In this document: positions 43,857 through 53,394 of the stretch, in pieces
How the letters are laid out: each line of letters begins with the position of its first letter
Position numbering within the stretch: the stretch's first letter is position 1
NCBI RefSeq assembly: GCF_016862915.1
Contig: NZ_BONW01000002.1
Coordinates: 124,001 to 188,000 of the forward strand
Origin: Plantactinospora endophytica
GTDB lineage: Bacteria > Actinomycetota > Actinomycetes > Mycobacteriales > Micromonosporaceae
DNA length: 64,000 nt
Direction: 5' to 3'
Position numbers and translations under genes: made by a program
Notes under the pieces: model-generated
Databases searched by the model: none
What the model saw: only the letters and a program-made list of their open reading frames with translations
Told to the model about the DNA's origin: nothing

Positions 43857-44222
43857 CTATGTCTCCCTGACGGGGCCCGATCTGGCTGACGGGCACGGAT
43901 GGTGTTCCGGCGGGGCGCGCGGGGCAGGGGAAGACCCGCAGCCGCGCTACCTGCGTCCGCGTCGGTGCACACGTTACGCCGCACGTTTACGGGCACATGC
44001 GCAAGGGAGTCTCGCGGGTTTCCCGCCGATTACGAAAGTCCTGCTCGCCGATCCGGGCACGGTTGTGCACAACTTCACTCGATCCGCACTCGGCGTGACC
44101 GGGGGCGACGGACCGTGACGGGCCGTCTGCGCCTCCCAACGCCGACGGTTCGCTGAACCGGCGAAGCCGGTGGCGCCGAGACCGGACCGCGCCCACGGCG
44201 GGCCGGCCGATCGGCTCGGTGG
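43857..44222. other. sdh promoter region, gene-free, with palindrome GTTGTGCACAAC
   Basis: 366 bases without a credible gene. It must contain the sdhCAB promoter. The clearest element is a perfect 12-base palindrome at 44062-44073, which contains a one-base variant of a DnaA box on each strand and resembles half-sites of a Rex operator but without the Rex spacing. I see no hairpin typical of a riboswitch. Confidence 0.55.
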
Positions 44223-45023
44223 CTACAAATCCGGCGCGGCGAGCCGCCGGGCGGCGGCGCCGCACTCCGCCGGCCCGCGTTGCAAACGGTCCAGCAGCGG
44301 TCGGCCCACCGGGTCACGCGGTGCGATGAAGAACGCCGGCTCGCCGTTGGTCACCTGCCGGTCGAGCGCGTCCGCGTAGCTGGTACGGGCGTCGACCAGC
44401 CGCTGCCAGGACTCGCCACGACCGCGCGGATGATCGTCGGAGTCGCGGTCGTCGTCGCGGTCGTCGTCCCACCAGCCGCGTAGTCGCTCGATTTCGGACA
44501 GGAACGGCCGGACGGCCGCGTTCTCGTCCCGGATCGCCGCCGCCCGCTCGCCCGGACTTGCCGTGGCACCGGGCGGGGTCAGCCGGTTGAGCCGCTGCTC
44601 CAACTCGTGGCAGGCCGAATCGGCGCGGGCCTGCGCCGTCCGCTCACGGTCGGACTCCCGGGCGAACCGGCCGATTCCGGCGGCGAACGCGCCGAGGCAG
44701 CCGCAGACCAGCAGTACGACGACCGCCGCACCGGCGATCCCGGCGATGGTCAGCCGGCGGCGCCGCCGGGCGGCCGGGTCGGGCTGGCGCGGCTGCTCTG
44801 CCGCGCGGTCACTCGCGGCCGACGACCCCGGGGGTACGGCACCGTCCCGCCCCGCCGACCCGGCCGGGTCGGCCCCGCCCGTCGTCCCGGTGCGCCCGGT
44901 GCTGCCCGTCGTCCCGGTGCGCCCCGTGCTGTCCGTCGGTCCGGTGCGTCCCGTACTGCCGGAGCCGTACCGGGTGCCGCTGGTCGCGTCGTCGGCGGCC
45001 GGGGTGCTCGCGTCGTCCGTCAC
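44223..45023 (-). CDS. Membrane-anchored hypothetical protein with Thr/Gly repeats
   Basis: 266 residues from GTG 45023; an upstream start at 45059 adds twelve. The N-terminal ~75 residues are a hydrophilic tract with tandem TGRTGTTGSTGRTGTTGG-like units, then R-rich residues and a single membrane helix (IAGIAGAAVVVLLVCGCLGAFAAG), then ~150 helical residues, probably outside the cell, with an Asp/Arg cluster (DDDRDDDRDSDDH). The order low-complexity cytosolic tail, one helix, extracellular domain is common in actinobacteria. No function known. Confidence 0.75.
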   Translation of the reverse strand: MTDDASTPAADDATSGTRYGSGSTGRTGPTDSTGRTGTTGSTGRTGTTGGADPAGSAGRDGAVPPGSSAASDRAAEQPRQPDPAARRRRRLTIAGIAGAAVVVLLVCGCLGAFAAGIGRFARESDRERTAQARADSACHELEQRLNRLTPPGATASPGERAAAIRDENAAVRPFLSEIERLRGWWDDDRDDDRDSDDHPRGRGESWQRLVDARTSYADALDRQVTNGEPAFFIAPRDPVGRPLLDRLQRGPAECGAAARRLAAPDL

Positions 45024-45093
45024 GCCACACAGTGAAACACCGCGACGCGATCCGGGCATCCCCGCGCGCTCCCACCCCGCCCGCCGGGTCGGG

Positions 45094-46482
45094 TCAGCCG
45101 GAGGCGCCGCCGGTGAAGTTCCACGAGGCCAGCCGGAGCGGCAGGGCCGACCACCAGGCGCTGCTGAAGGTGTGCGACTGCAACGCGGTGTGCCGGCCGA
45201 TCCCGAGTACGGCGCCGGGGGCGAGGGCCTGCGGATAGGACTGGGTGAACCGGAAGTTCTGTACGGCGGCGGCGACCTCGCCGTCCTCGATCAGCCACAC
45301 TCCGTTGCGGGTGAGCCCGGTGACCACCAGACTTCTCGGATCGAGGACCCGGGTGTACCAGACGTCGGTGACCAGCAGCCCACGGCGTACCTCGGCGACC
45401 AGGGCGGCGGTGTCCGCGTCCACGACCGGCCCGGAGACCTCGCCCGCCCGGGCCAGACCGTTCGGTGACGGGGCCGGTACGAACCCCAGGTGCAGCGGGA
45501 CGGCTCCGACGGCGGCACCGCCCGGCACGGCGTGCCCGGTCGAGGAGGCGCCGGCCTCGGCGGCGGTACGCCGGTCGTGCGCCACCGTCCGGGTGACACC
45601 GTGCTCGACCAGCGCCACCGGGGTCCGGGCGGTTCCCTCGGCGTCGAACGGCAGCGCCGGCCCGGCGAGCGCGTCGTCGACCAGCGTGACCGACCTGTCG
45701 AACTGCTCCGTCCCGGGTACGGCGAACGACCGCTGCTCGTTGTACGCCTTCCCGTTGAAGCCCCAGGTGGAGAGGTTCTGTAGCAGGTCGGCGACGGCGG
45801 TCGGCTCCAGCACCACCTCGTACCGCCCCGGTGGGAGTTCGACGGGTGCCACCCCGGCCCGCGCCTTCACCGACGCCCGGGCGCCGAGCACCCCGCCGGC
45901 CAGGTCGGCGAGGCGGAACGAGGCCAGCCGGGCGACCCCGTCAGCACCGCCGCACCGGGCGATCCCGTCCATCGCCGCCTCGGTGTGCCGCCCGTGCGCG
46001 GTGTGCCCGGCGGTGTTGGCGAACGCCCCGCTCCGGTGCCCGGTACGGCAGTAGCCGGCCGCCTCCAGCCCGCCGGCCGTCTCGACGAACTCGCGTACCC
46101 GCTCGGCCCGCTGTTCCGGCCCGGCCGTGGCGGTCGCCTCGTCCCAGTTGCCGTCCTCGTCCACGGTGGCCGGTCGGTTCAGCCCCGGCCAGCCGGGATC
46201 GGGCGGACAGTGCCGAGCCGCCGAGACGGTACGTTCGACCAGGTCACGCAGGCCCTCGGCGGTCACCACCGTGGACGCCCCGCTGGCCGTACGCCCGTCC
46301 AGGTGCAGCCGCAGCCGCACCGTCGTACCGGCGTCGGCCATGTTCTGGTGGATGAACGAGTTCGCGAACCGGGTCAGCGCGAGTTCGGCGTACTCGGTGC
46401 CGACCTCCGCCTCGGCACCCGGCCCGGCCACCTGTCGGACCAGGTCGACGACCCGGCCGGCAAGGTCGAGTGGGTCTGTCAT
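45094..46482 (-). CDS. TldE/PmbA-family protein
   Basis: 462 residues; the ATG at 46482 has GGAGG upstream, better than 46506. It matches the TldD/PmbA fold but lacks a HExxxH zinc motif, as expected for the TldE (non-catalytic) partner: RFANSFIHQNMADAGTTVRL, YNEQRSFAVPGTEQFD, SLVVTGLTRNGVWLIEDG. It forms the TldD-TldE protease complex that degrades unfolded peptide and trims modified peptides such as microcin B17. It follows tldD by 82 bases. Confidence 0.9.
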   Translation of the reverse strand: MTDPLDLAGRVVDLVRQVAGPGAEAEVGTEYAELALTRFANSFIHQNMADAGTTVRLRLHLDGRTASGASTVVTAEGLRDLVERTVSAARHCPPDPGWPGLNRPATVDEDGNWDEATATAGPEQRAERVREFVETAGGLEAAGYCRTGHRSGAFANTAGHTAHGRHTEAAMDGIARCGGADGVARLASFRLADLAGGVLGARASVKARAGVAPVELPPGRYEVVLEPTAVADLLQNLSTWGFNGKAYNEQRSFAVPGTEQFDRSVTLVDDALAGPALPFDAEGTARTPVALVEHGVTRTVAHDRRTAAEAGASSTGHAVPGGAAVGAVPLHLGFVPAPSPNGLARAGEVSGPVVDADTAALVAEVRRGLLVTDVWYTRVLDPRSLVVTGLTRNGVWLIEDGEVAAAVQNFRFTQSYPQALAPGAVLGIGRHTALQSHTFSSAWWSALPLRLASWNFTGGASG

Positions 46483-46564
46483 CGCTGCCTCCATAGCCTC
46501 GCTCACCCGTGCTCGCCTTCCGTTCGCGACTGCGGGGCTCGCAAGATCGGCTCACTCCTCGCGC

Positions 46565-48001
46565 TCACCCGTGCACCCCGACCCGGACGTTGGTGAACCG
46601 CGCCGGGGCGGCCGGATGGCCGGTGTGGCCGACCTGGCCGGGCTGCCCCTTGCCGCAGTTCGGCGTACCCCAGGCGACCGTCTCCGAGGAGAGCATGTCC
46701 ATCGACCGCCAGAACTGCGGGCCGATCCCGGTGTAGGTCGGGTTGCGCAGCATCCGGCCCCGGCGGCCGTTCTTGACCTCCCAGCCGATCTCGCAGCCGA
46801 ACTGGAAGTTGAGCCGCTTGTCGTCGATCGACCAGGAGCGGTTGAGGTCCATCAGCACGCCGTCGTCGGTGGCCGCGATGATCTCGTCCAGGGTGTGCGG
46901 GCCGGGCTCCAGCCCGACGTTCGTCATCCGGACCATCGGCAGCCGGGCCCAGCCGTCGGAGCGGACGCTGCCGGCGTAGTCGAGTCCGGCGACGGCGGCC
47001 GAGTCCCGGCCGGCCAGCGTGCCGACCCAGCGACCCTCCCGGACCGCGTCCCGCTTCGCCGCCGGGGTGCCCTCGTCGTCGTAGCCGAAGCTGCCCAGCG
47101 CGCCGGGGATGGTCGGGTCGATGGTGACGTTCATCAGCTCGGAGCCGTAGCGCAGCGCGCCGAGCTGGTCGAGGTCCAGCCAGGACGTACCGGCGAAGGC
47201 GGCCTCCCAGCCGAGGATCCGGTCGAGTTCGATGGCGTGCCCGACCGACTCGTGGATCTGCAACGCCATCTGCTCGCCGCCGAGGATCAGCGTGGTCTCG
47301 CCGGCCGGGCAGAGCGGCGCGGTGACCAGTTCCCGGGCCTCCTCGGCGATCCGGGCGGCGTGCGCAGTCAGGTCGAGCGAGTCGACCAGTTCCCAGCCCT
47401 GGGTGCCGTACTGGCCGCGATAGCTCGGGTAGGACCGGCGCTGCGTCTCGCCGTCACCGATCACGGTGGCCGAGATCCCCGCCCCGGACTCCCGGATGTG
47501 CTGGTCGATCCGGTGCCCCTCGCTGGAGACGAACCACTTGCGGGTGTCCCAGATCTGGTAGAGCCCCTCGGCCAGGTCGGCGCCGTGCTCCCGGGACGTG
47601 CCGGTGGCCCGGACCAGCAGGTCGCCCTTGTCCGACAGCGGCACCGAGAGCGGGTCCACGGCACACGGCGAGTGCCACGATCCGGTGCTGGCGGCCACCG
47701 GCAGCAGGGTGCTGCCGGGACCGGCGACCCGGCCACTCGCGGCGGCGATCCGCGCGGCCCGCTCACCCGCCGCCCGAGCCGCCGACTCCGAGAGATCGGG
47801 TACGGCGTAGAAGCCCCATCCCGAGCCGACGAGGGCGCGTACCCCGATCCCGGCGCTCTCGTCCTGGGTGACGGACTCGATCTCGCCGTTGCGGGCGGTC
47901 ATCGACTCGTAGCGGCGGTGCATGACCCGGGCGTCGGCGTACCGGGCGCCGGCGTCGAGGGCGGCCTGCACCGCCGCCGTCGCCACGTCGAACTCGACCA
48001 T
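46565..48001 (-). CDS. tldD: TldD-family metalloprotease
   Basis: 478 residues from ATG 48001, six bases after GAGGAG; ATG 48007 is the alternative. Zinc motif HESVGH in MALQIHESVGHAIELDRILG, the second part GAGISATVIGDGE, and the C-terminal Cys-containing TPNCGKGQPGQV. Catalytic partner of TldE. The pair could mature a ribosomal peptide or serve in quality control; no small precursor gene is visible nearby. Confidence 0.92.
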   Translation of the reverse strand: MVEFDVATAAVQAALDAGARYADARVMHRRYESMTARNGEIESVTQDESAGIGVRALVGSGWGFYAVPDLSESAARAAGERAARIAAASGRVAGPGSTLLPVAASTGSWHSPCAVDPLSVPLSDKGDLLVRATGTSREHGADLAEGLYQIWDTRKWFVSSEGHRIDQHIRESGAGISATVIGDGETQRRSYPSYRGQYGTQGWELVDSLDLTAHAARIAEEARELVTAPLCPAGETTLILGGEQMALQIHESVGHAIELDRILGWEAAFAGTSWLDLDQLGALRYGSELMNVTIDPTIPGALGSFGYDDEGTPAAKRDAVREGRWVGTLAGRDSAAVAGLDYAGSVRSDGWARLPMVRMTNVGLEPGPHTLDEIIAATDDGVLMDLNRSWSIDDKRLNFQFGCEIGWEVKNGRRGRMLRNPTYTGIGPQFWRSMDMLSSETVAWGTPNCGKGQPGQVGHTGHPAAPARFTNVRVGVHG

Positions 48002-48099
48002 CGGCATCTCCTCGTCGCGTTCGCCCGGTCGGTGGTCCGGTCGGCGGTCCGGCGTGCGCCGGATCCGATCATGGGACGACCTTATGCGAGGAGGAGGGT

Positions 48100-48654
48100 T
48101 CAGCGCCCGGGTAGCAGATCCTCCGGGCGGATTTCCGCCACCACCGGCTCGGTGAGCTGGAGCGTGTCGCCGGGCTTCGCCACCGCGTGCTCGACGTAGT
48201 GCCCACCGTCGAGGCGGTGCAGCCGCAGCGTCCCGGTCTCCTGTTCGACCAGGAGATACCACGGGATCCGGGCGGTGGCGTAGTAGTGCATCTTCAGCAC
48301 CTTGTCGGTGGCGGCGTTGCCCGGTGAGCTGATCTCGCAGACCAGCCGCACCGCCGAACCGTCAACGACCGACTCGTCGAAGTCGATCTCACCGGTCACG
48401 ACCAGGTCGGGGATCGGAATCCGACCCGGTCGCAGCCGCACGTTCACGGCTTCGAGCACGTGCAGTCCGGCGGCTTCCGCGCCGTGCTCCAGCGCGTTGC
48501 CCAGCCGGCGCGAGATGTGCTGGTGTCGAGGGGTGGGGGCAGGGGTCACGTGAAGGCTCCCGTCGAAGAGTTCGACGCGATCCCGGGTCTCGCCGAAGGC
48601 GAGATACTCCGCTTCGGTCCACGGCCCGCCGTGGCTGAACACCGTCGCGGTCAT
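48100..48654 (-). CDS. Uma2-family (DUF820) nuclease-like protein
   Basis: 184 residues from an ATG with GGAGG upstream. It has the Uma2 pattern of a PD-(D/E)xK fold: TEAEYLAFGETRDRVELFDG, RPGRIPIPDLVV (Asp), VRLVCEISSPGNAATDKVLK (E-x-S-x-x-N and Lys). Members are abundant and multicopy in actinobacteria and cyanobacteria, without proven function. It is unlinked to mobile elements in this window. Confidence 0.86.
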   Translation of the reverse strand: MTATVFSHGGPWTEAEYLAFGETRDRVELFDGSLHVTPAPTPRHQHISRRLGNALEHGAEAAGLHVLEAVNVRLRPGRIPIPDLVVTGEIDFDESVVDGSAVRLVCEISSPGNAATDKVLKMHYYATARIPWYLLVEQETGTLRLHRLDGGHYVEHAVAKPGDTLQLTEPVVAEIRPEDLLPGR

Positions 48655-49054
48655 GGGCACCTCCGGTTCGTCGTCGCGGTCCTGTCGGTTCGCCTCCATA
48701 CGCCGCCAAGTCTCCCACGGCGACCCGACCCCACAGTCTCCTTCTCCGTCACGACCTGCAAGATCGTGCTACTTCACCGATGTAGCGCGCCGGGAATTCC
48801 GGTTAGCCGCTGCTTCAGAGAAATAGGGTGATCTTGCCGCTCGTCTCGACGGTCGGGTGTGGATGGGGCGGGTGGGGTCGACAGGCCCGCACCGGAGCCA
48901 TTTGAATAGGGCGATACGTTGGTTCTCCGGCCCGGGGGAGGCCGGTGGACCAGGAATCGGCACCTGTAGCTTATTTTCACCCTCTGGACTCTGTTGTAGG
49001 TTACCTTCACGCTCCCCGGGTTCACCCAAGTCAGCCGGGTGAGCGACGGAGCCG
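48655..49054. other. Gene-free leader of the peptide importer operon
   Basis: 400 bases with no supported gene. It contains the promoter of the oppD-type operon. GCAAGATC (from 48759) and GATCTTGC (from 48832) form an inverted pair far apart. At 48998-49012 is AGGTTACCTTCACGC, sharing TTACCTTCA-GC with the region before the substrate-binding gene at 53306-53320, a candidate common operator. Confidence 0.5.
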
Positions 49055-50173
49055 GTGACGGAGCAGGAAGAGGGGACGCTGGTGGAAACGCCGGGATCGG
49101 CAGCGTCGTCCGAGGCGTCGTCGTCCGAGACCACAAAGGCCGACCCGTACCTTCAGGTGCGGGATCTGCGGGTGCGGTTCCGGACCGAGGACGGGGTGGT
49201 CCGGGCGGTCGACGGGCTCTCGTTCGGGGTCGAGCGTGGTCGCACCCTCGGCATCGTCGGCGAGTCGGGCTCGGGCAAGAGCGTGACCAGCCTGGCCGTG
49301 CTCGGCCTGCACGACCCGAGGCGTACGGAGATCAGTGGCGAGATCCTCGTCGGTGGGCGGGACGTGGTCGGGCTGTCCGATGCGGAGTGTCGCCGGCTGC
49401 GCGGCCGGGACATGGCGATGGTCTTCCAGGACCCGCTCTCCGCGCTGCACCCCTACTATTCGGTCGGGCGGCAGATCGCCGAGGCGTACCGGGTGCACCA
49501 TCCGGAGGCCGGTCGGCGGGCGGCGTGGCGGCGTGCGGTCGACATGCTGGACCGCGTCGGCATCCCGCAGCCGGCCCGCCGAGCCGAGCAGTACCCGCAC
49601 GAGTTCTCCGGCGGGATGCGGCAGCGGGTCATGATCGCGATGGCCCTGGTCAACGATCCCGACCTGCTGGTCGCCGACGAGCCGACCACCGCGCTGGACG
49701 TCACCGTGCAGGCGCAGATCCTCGACCTGCTGGCCGACCTGCAATCCGAGTTCAACTCGGCGATCGTGCTGATCACGCACGACCTCGGGGTGGTCAGCCA
49801 GGTCGCCGACGACGTACTCGTGATGTACGCCGGGCGGGCCGTCGAGCACGGCAATGTGGAGCAGGTGCTGCGCCGGCCGCAGCATCCGTACACCTGGGGG
49901 TTGCTCTCCAGCGTGCCGTCGTTGCGCGGTGACGCGAGCGCGGACCTGGTGCCGATCCGGGGCAACCCGCCGAGCCTGATCAACCTTCCGCCCGGCTGCG
50001 CCTTCCACCCCCGCTGCCGGTACGCCGACCGGACCGACGGGCGCTCCTCGACCGAGCGGCCCGAGTTGCTGCCGGTGGCCGAGGCCGGTCACCGGGTCGC
50101 CTGCCACCTGCCCGAGGTTGACCGGCAGCGGTTCTACGCCGACGAGATCGCCCAGGTGGGGGTGGCACCATGA
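49055..50173 (+). CDS. Peptide ABC importer ATPase (OppD/DppD type)
   Basis: 372 residues from a GTG. Walker [16 protein letters not shown], signature [15 protein letters not shown], Walker [15 protein letters not shown], and the OppD C-terminal Fe-S-like/hinge segment with Cys ([15 protein letters not shown]). Couples ATP hydrolysis to oligopeptide or similar uptake with the next four genes. The first 28 residues are Ser/Glu-rich and probably variable. A 4-base overlap joins it to the following gene. Confidence 0.93.
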   Translation: MTEQEEGTLVETPGSAASSEASSSETTKADPYLQVRDLRVRFRTEDGVVRAVDGLSFGVERGRTLGIVGESGSGKSVTSLAVLGLHDPRRTEISGEILVGGRDVVGLSDAECRRLRGRDMAMVFQDPLSALHPYYSVGRQIAEAYRVHHPEAGRRAAWRRAVDMLDRVGIPQPARRAEQYPHEFSGGMRQRVMIAMALVNDPDLLVADEPTTALDVTVQAQILDLLADLQSEFNSAIVLITHDLGVVSQVADDVLVMYAGRAVEHGNVEQVLRRPQHPYTWGLLSSVPSLRGDASADLVPIRGNPPSLINLPPGCAFHPRCRYADRTDGRSSTERPELLPVAEAGHRVACHLPEVDRQRFYADEIAQVGVAP

Positions 50174-51204
50174 CAGTGGACGAGACGGCGGCGGTGGCAC
50201 CGGAGCGGCCGGTCGACACCGGAGCCGGCAAGCCGCTGCTGACGGTGACCGGGCTGACCAAGCACTTCCCGGTACGTTCCGGCTTCCGCCGCAGCGGTCT
50301 GGTGCGCGCGGTGGACGGGCTGGACTTCGAGGTCCGGGCGGGGGAGACCCTCGGACTGGTCGGCGAGTCCGGCTGCGGCAAGACCACCACCGGCCGGCTG
50401 CTGGTACGTCTGCTGGAGCCGACCGCCGGCCGGATCGTCTTCGAGGGGCGGGACATCACGCACGCCTCCCGGGGCGAACTCCGGCCGCTCCGCCAGGACC
50501 TCCAGATCATCTTCCAGGACCCGTACGCCTCGCTGAACCCCCGGCACACCGTCGGGCGGATCGTGGCGATGCCGTTACAGGTCAACGGGATCGTTCCGCC
50601 CGGCGGGGTGAAGCAGCGGGTCCGGGAACTGCTCGAACTCGTCGGCCTGAACCCGGAGCACTACAACCGCTATCCGCACGAGTTCTCCGGCGGCCAGCGG
50701 CAGCGGATCGGGATCGCCCGCGCCCTCGCGCTGCGGCCGAAGCTGATCGTCGCCGACGAGCCGGTCTCCGCACTGGACGTGTCGATCCAGGCGCAGGTGG
50801 TCAACCTGCTCCGCGACCTGCAACGGGACCTCGGACTGGCGTTCGTCTTCATCGCGCACGACCTCGCCGTGGTCCGGCACTTCTGCCAGCGGATCGCGGT
50901 GATGTACCTGGGGAAGATCGTGGAGACCGGGGACCGGGCGGAGATCTACGAACGGCCGCGTCACCCGTACACCCGGGCGCTGCTCTCGGCCGTACCGGAC
51001 GTGACGAAGTTGGGGCCGGCGGGGCGGATCCGGCTGACCGGTGACGTACCGACGCCGTTGGACCCGCCGTCCGGCTGCCGGTTCCGGACCCGGTGCTGGA
51101 AGGCCCAGGACGTCTGCGCGACCGAGGAGCCGGCGCTGACCGGACCACCGGACAGGACCGGCACGGTCGCCTGCCATTTCCCGGAGGAAGGCGAGCTGCG
51201 ATGA
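50170..51204 (+). CDS. Peptide ABC importer ATPase (OppF/DppF type)
   Basis: 344 residues. Walker [17 protein letters not shown], Walker [15 protein letters not shown], signature [15 protein letters not shown] and C-terminal Cys motif ([16 protein letters not shown]). Second ATPase of the importer. Overlaps the neighbours on both sides through ATGA, so D, F and C are translationally coupled. Confidence 0.94.
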   Translation: MTVDETAAVAPERPVDTGAGKPLLTVTGLTKHFPVRSGFRRSGLVRAVDGLDFEVRAGETLGLVGESGCGKTTTGRLLVRLLEPTAGRIVFEGRDITHASRGELRPLRQDLQIIFQDPYASLNPRHTVGRIVAMPLQVNGIVPPGGVKQRVRELLELVGLNPEHYNRYPHEFSGGQRQRIGIARALALRPKLIVADEPVSALDVSIQAQVVNLLRDLQRDLGLAFVFIAHDLAVVRHFCQRIAVMYLGKIVETGDRAEIYERPRHPYTRALLSAVPDVTKLGPAGRIRLTGDVPTPLDPPSGCRFRTRCWKAQDVCATEEPALTGPPDRTGTVACHFPEEGELR

Positions 51205-52262
51205 GCGAGCAGCAGATGGCCGCCCAGGCGGGGGTGGTCGCGGCGGCGGCCGGCGTCGACCCGGAGACGCCAGCTCCGGCCGAGGGTACGACCCCGGCCG
51301 GGTCCACGGCGCCGGGCGCTGCCGTCGGGGCGGGGGAGTTCGTCGGCCGGTCGCCGGGGCAGCTTGCCTGGCGGCGGTTGCGCCGGGACCGGGTGGCGCT
51401 GGTCAGCGGCGGGGTACTCGTCTTCTTCGTCCTGCTGGCCGCAGCCGCCCCGCTGGTGGCCCGGCTGTACGGCAAGGGGCCGGAGGACCGGTTCCCGGAT
51501 CGGCTGGACCGCAACGGCTTCCCGCTCGGCTATGCCGGAGTCTCCGGTGAGCACTGGTTCGGCATCCAGCCGGGGATCGGCCGGGACATCTTCATCCAGG
51601 TGGTCTACGGGCTGCGTACCTCGCTGATGATCGCGTTCACCGCCGCCGTGCTGACCATCGCGCTCGGCGTGGTGGTCGGCATCGTCGCCGGGTACGTCGG
51701 CGGCTGGGTGGACGCCGTGATCACCTGGATCATCGACCTGGCGCTGGCCTTCCCGTTCTACATCTTCTGCTTCGCCTTCGTACCGCTGGCGGTGAACCAG
51801 TTCTACGGCCCGCGCGACGAGGTGGCGTCCTGGTTCCGCCCGGCGCTACTGGTGTTGATCTTCGTGTTGTTCAACTGGACGATCTCGGCCCGGCTGGTCC
51901 GGGGGCAGGTGCTCTCGCTGCGCGAGCGGGAGTTCGTCGAGGCGGCCCGCGCCTCCGGCGCCGGTCTGGGACACATCCTGTTCCGGCAACTCCTGCCGAA
52001 CCTCTGGGCGCCGATCCTGGTGACCTTCTCGCTGAACGTGCCGGCGCTGATCACGGCGGAGGCGGCGCTGTCCTTCCTCGGCATCGGTGTGCTGGAGCCG
52101 ACGCCCGACCTGGGCCGGCTGATCAACGACAGCGTGCGCTACATCCGGGACGTACCGAGTTTCACCATCGTGGGCGGGACCACGCTGTTCCTGTTGGTGC
52201 TGGCGTTCAACCTTTTCGGCGACTCGCTGCGCGACGCGCTCGACCCGAAGTCGAGCAGGTAG
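51201..52262 (+). CDS. Peptide ABC importer permease (DppC type)
   Basis: 353 residues. An alanine/proline-rich N-terminal tail of ~60 residues precedes the permease domain with the first helix at [20 protein letters not shown] and four to five later helices. The EAA loop reads [20 protein letters not shown]. The OppC-like order (C before B here) is reversed from most operons. Forms the channel with the following permease. Confidence 0.93.
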   Translation: MSEQQMAAQAGVVAAAAGVDPETPAPAEGTTPAGSTAPGAAVGAGEFVGRSPGQLAWRRLRRDRVALVSGGVLVFFVLLAAAAPLVARLYGKGPEDRFPDRLDRNGFPLGYAGVSGEHWFGIQPGIGRDIFIQVVYGLRTSLMIAFTAAVLTIALGVVVGIVAGYVGGWVDAVITWIIDLALAFPFYIFCFAFVPLAVNQFYGPRDEVASWFRPALLVLIFVLFNWTISARLVRGQVLSLREREFVEAARASGAGLGHILFRQLLPNLWAPILVTFSLNVPALITAEAALSFLGIGVLEPTPDLGRLINDSVRYIRDVPSFTIVGGTTLFLLVLAFNLFGDSLRDALDPKSSR

Positions 52263-52274
52263 GAGGGGTCGGGC

Positions 52275-53273
52275 GTGCTGCGGTTCGTGGTCAAGAAGGT
52301 ACTGCTGGCGCTGAGTACCCTGCTCGCGGTCAGCGTGATCACCTTCGGGATGTTCTTCGCGGTCCCCAACAACCCGGCCGAGCTGATGTGCGGGGACAGC
52401 AAGAACGTGTGCAGCCCGGAGCGGATCGAGATGATCGAGCGCCGGATGGGGCTCGACAAGCCCATCCCGGTGCAGTACGCCGAGTTCATGCGGGGGGTGT
52501 TCGTCGGCCGTACCATCGGCACCGGCCCGACCGCCCGGGACTGCCCGGCGCCCTGCCTCGGTTTCTCGTTCCGCAGCGACGAGCCGGTCACCGGGATCGT
52601 CGGCCGGACCCTGCCGGTGACCCTGAGCATCGTCTTCGGCGCGGCCGTGGTCTGGCTGGTGCTCGGCGTCTCGATCGGGATGGTCTCGGCGTTGCGCCGG
52701 GGGAGCGCCTTCGACAAGCTGGCGGTCGGCACCTCGCTGGTCGGTGCGTCGATGCCGATCCTGCTCTTCGGGCCCCTGCTGCTGATCGGGCTGGTCTACG
52801 AGACCGGCCTGCTGGGCTATCCGCGCTACACCCCGCTGACCGAGAATCCGCTGGCCTGGGCGTCGGCGATGATCCTGCCCTGGTTCGCGCTCGGCTTCCT
52901 CAACTCGGCGACCTACGCCCGGCTGTCCCGGGCGCAGATGTTGGAGACCCTCTCCGAGGACTTCGTCCGGACGGCGCGGGCCAAGGGACTGTCCAAAATC
53001 ACCGTGTACGGCCGGCACGCGCTGCGCGCCGCGATCACCCCGATCATCACCATCGCCGGGCTGGATCTCGGCGCCTACCTGGGCGGCACGGTCATCACCG
53101 AGACGGTCTTCGGGTTCACCGGGCTGGGCCGGACGGCGCTGAACGCGGCGCTCGACCTGGACATGCCGATCGTGATGGCGACGGTGCTGCTCGCCGCCGT
53201 CTTCGTCGTCGCGGCCAACGTCCTGGTCGACATGCTGTACGCGGTGGTCGATCCCCGGGTCCGGCTCGGATGA
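52275..53273 (+). CDS. Peptide ABC importer permease (DppB type)
   Basis: 332 residues from a GTG with AGGAGGGG six bases upstream. Helices at LLALSTLLAVSVITFGMFFA, LSIVFGAAVVWLVLGVSIGM and near the C-terminus (VMATVLLAAVFVVAANVLVD); EAA loop FVRTARAKGLSKITVYGRHA. Second half of the channel. Between helices 1 and 2 lies a longer external loop with three Cys (MCGDSKNVCS, DCPAPC). Confidence 0.93.
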   Translation: MLRFVVKKVLLALSTLLAVSVITFGMFFAVPNNPAELMCGDSKNVCSPERIEMIERRMGLDKPIPVQYAEFMRGVFVGRTIGTGPTARDCPAPCLGFSFRSDEPVTGIVGRTLPVTLSIVFGAAVVWLVLGVSIGMVSALRRGSAFDKLAVGTSLVGASMPILLFGPLLLIGLVYETGLLGYPRYTPLTENPLAWASAMILPWFALGFLNSATYARLSRAQMLETLSEDFVRTARAKGLSKITVYGRHALRAAITPIITIAGLDLGAYLGGTVITETVFGFTGLGRTALNAALDLDMPIVMATVLLAAVFVVAANVLVDMLYAVVDPRVRLG

Positions 53274-53394
53274 GCCCAACCGTTGTCCCATCGTTACTGC
53301 TATGAAACTTACCTTCATGCAACTTTGAGTGAATATTTCCTTCAACCGATCATCGCCGATCCGTCCTGCGGGAACGAGACCAGGAGGAATTCCT
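53274..53394 (+). promoter_or_regulatory. AT-rich leader of the substrate-binding gene
   Basis: 121 bases, notably richer in A and T than the surroundings. It holds ATGAA-ACTTACC-TTCAT, an inverted repeat at 53302-53317, whose core repeats at the operon start. It probably carries an internal promoter so that the binding protein is made in excess. AGGAGG lies 7 bases before the next ATG. Confidence 0.5.

Noticed and set aside
44062-44073. Rex operator before sdhCAB
   Set aside because: The half-sites TTGTG/CACAA are adjacent, whereas Rex sites have about six to eight bases between them.
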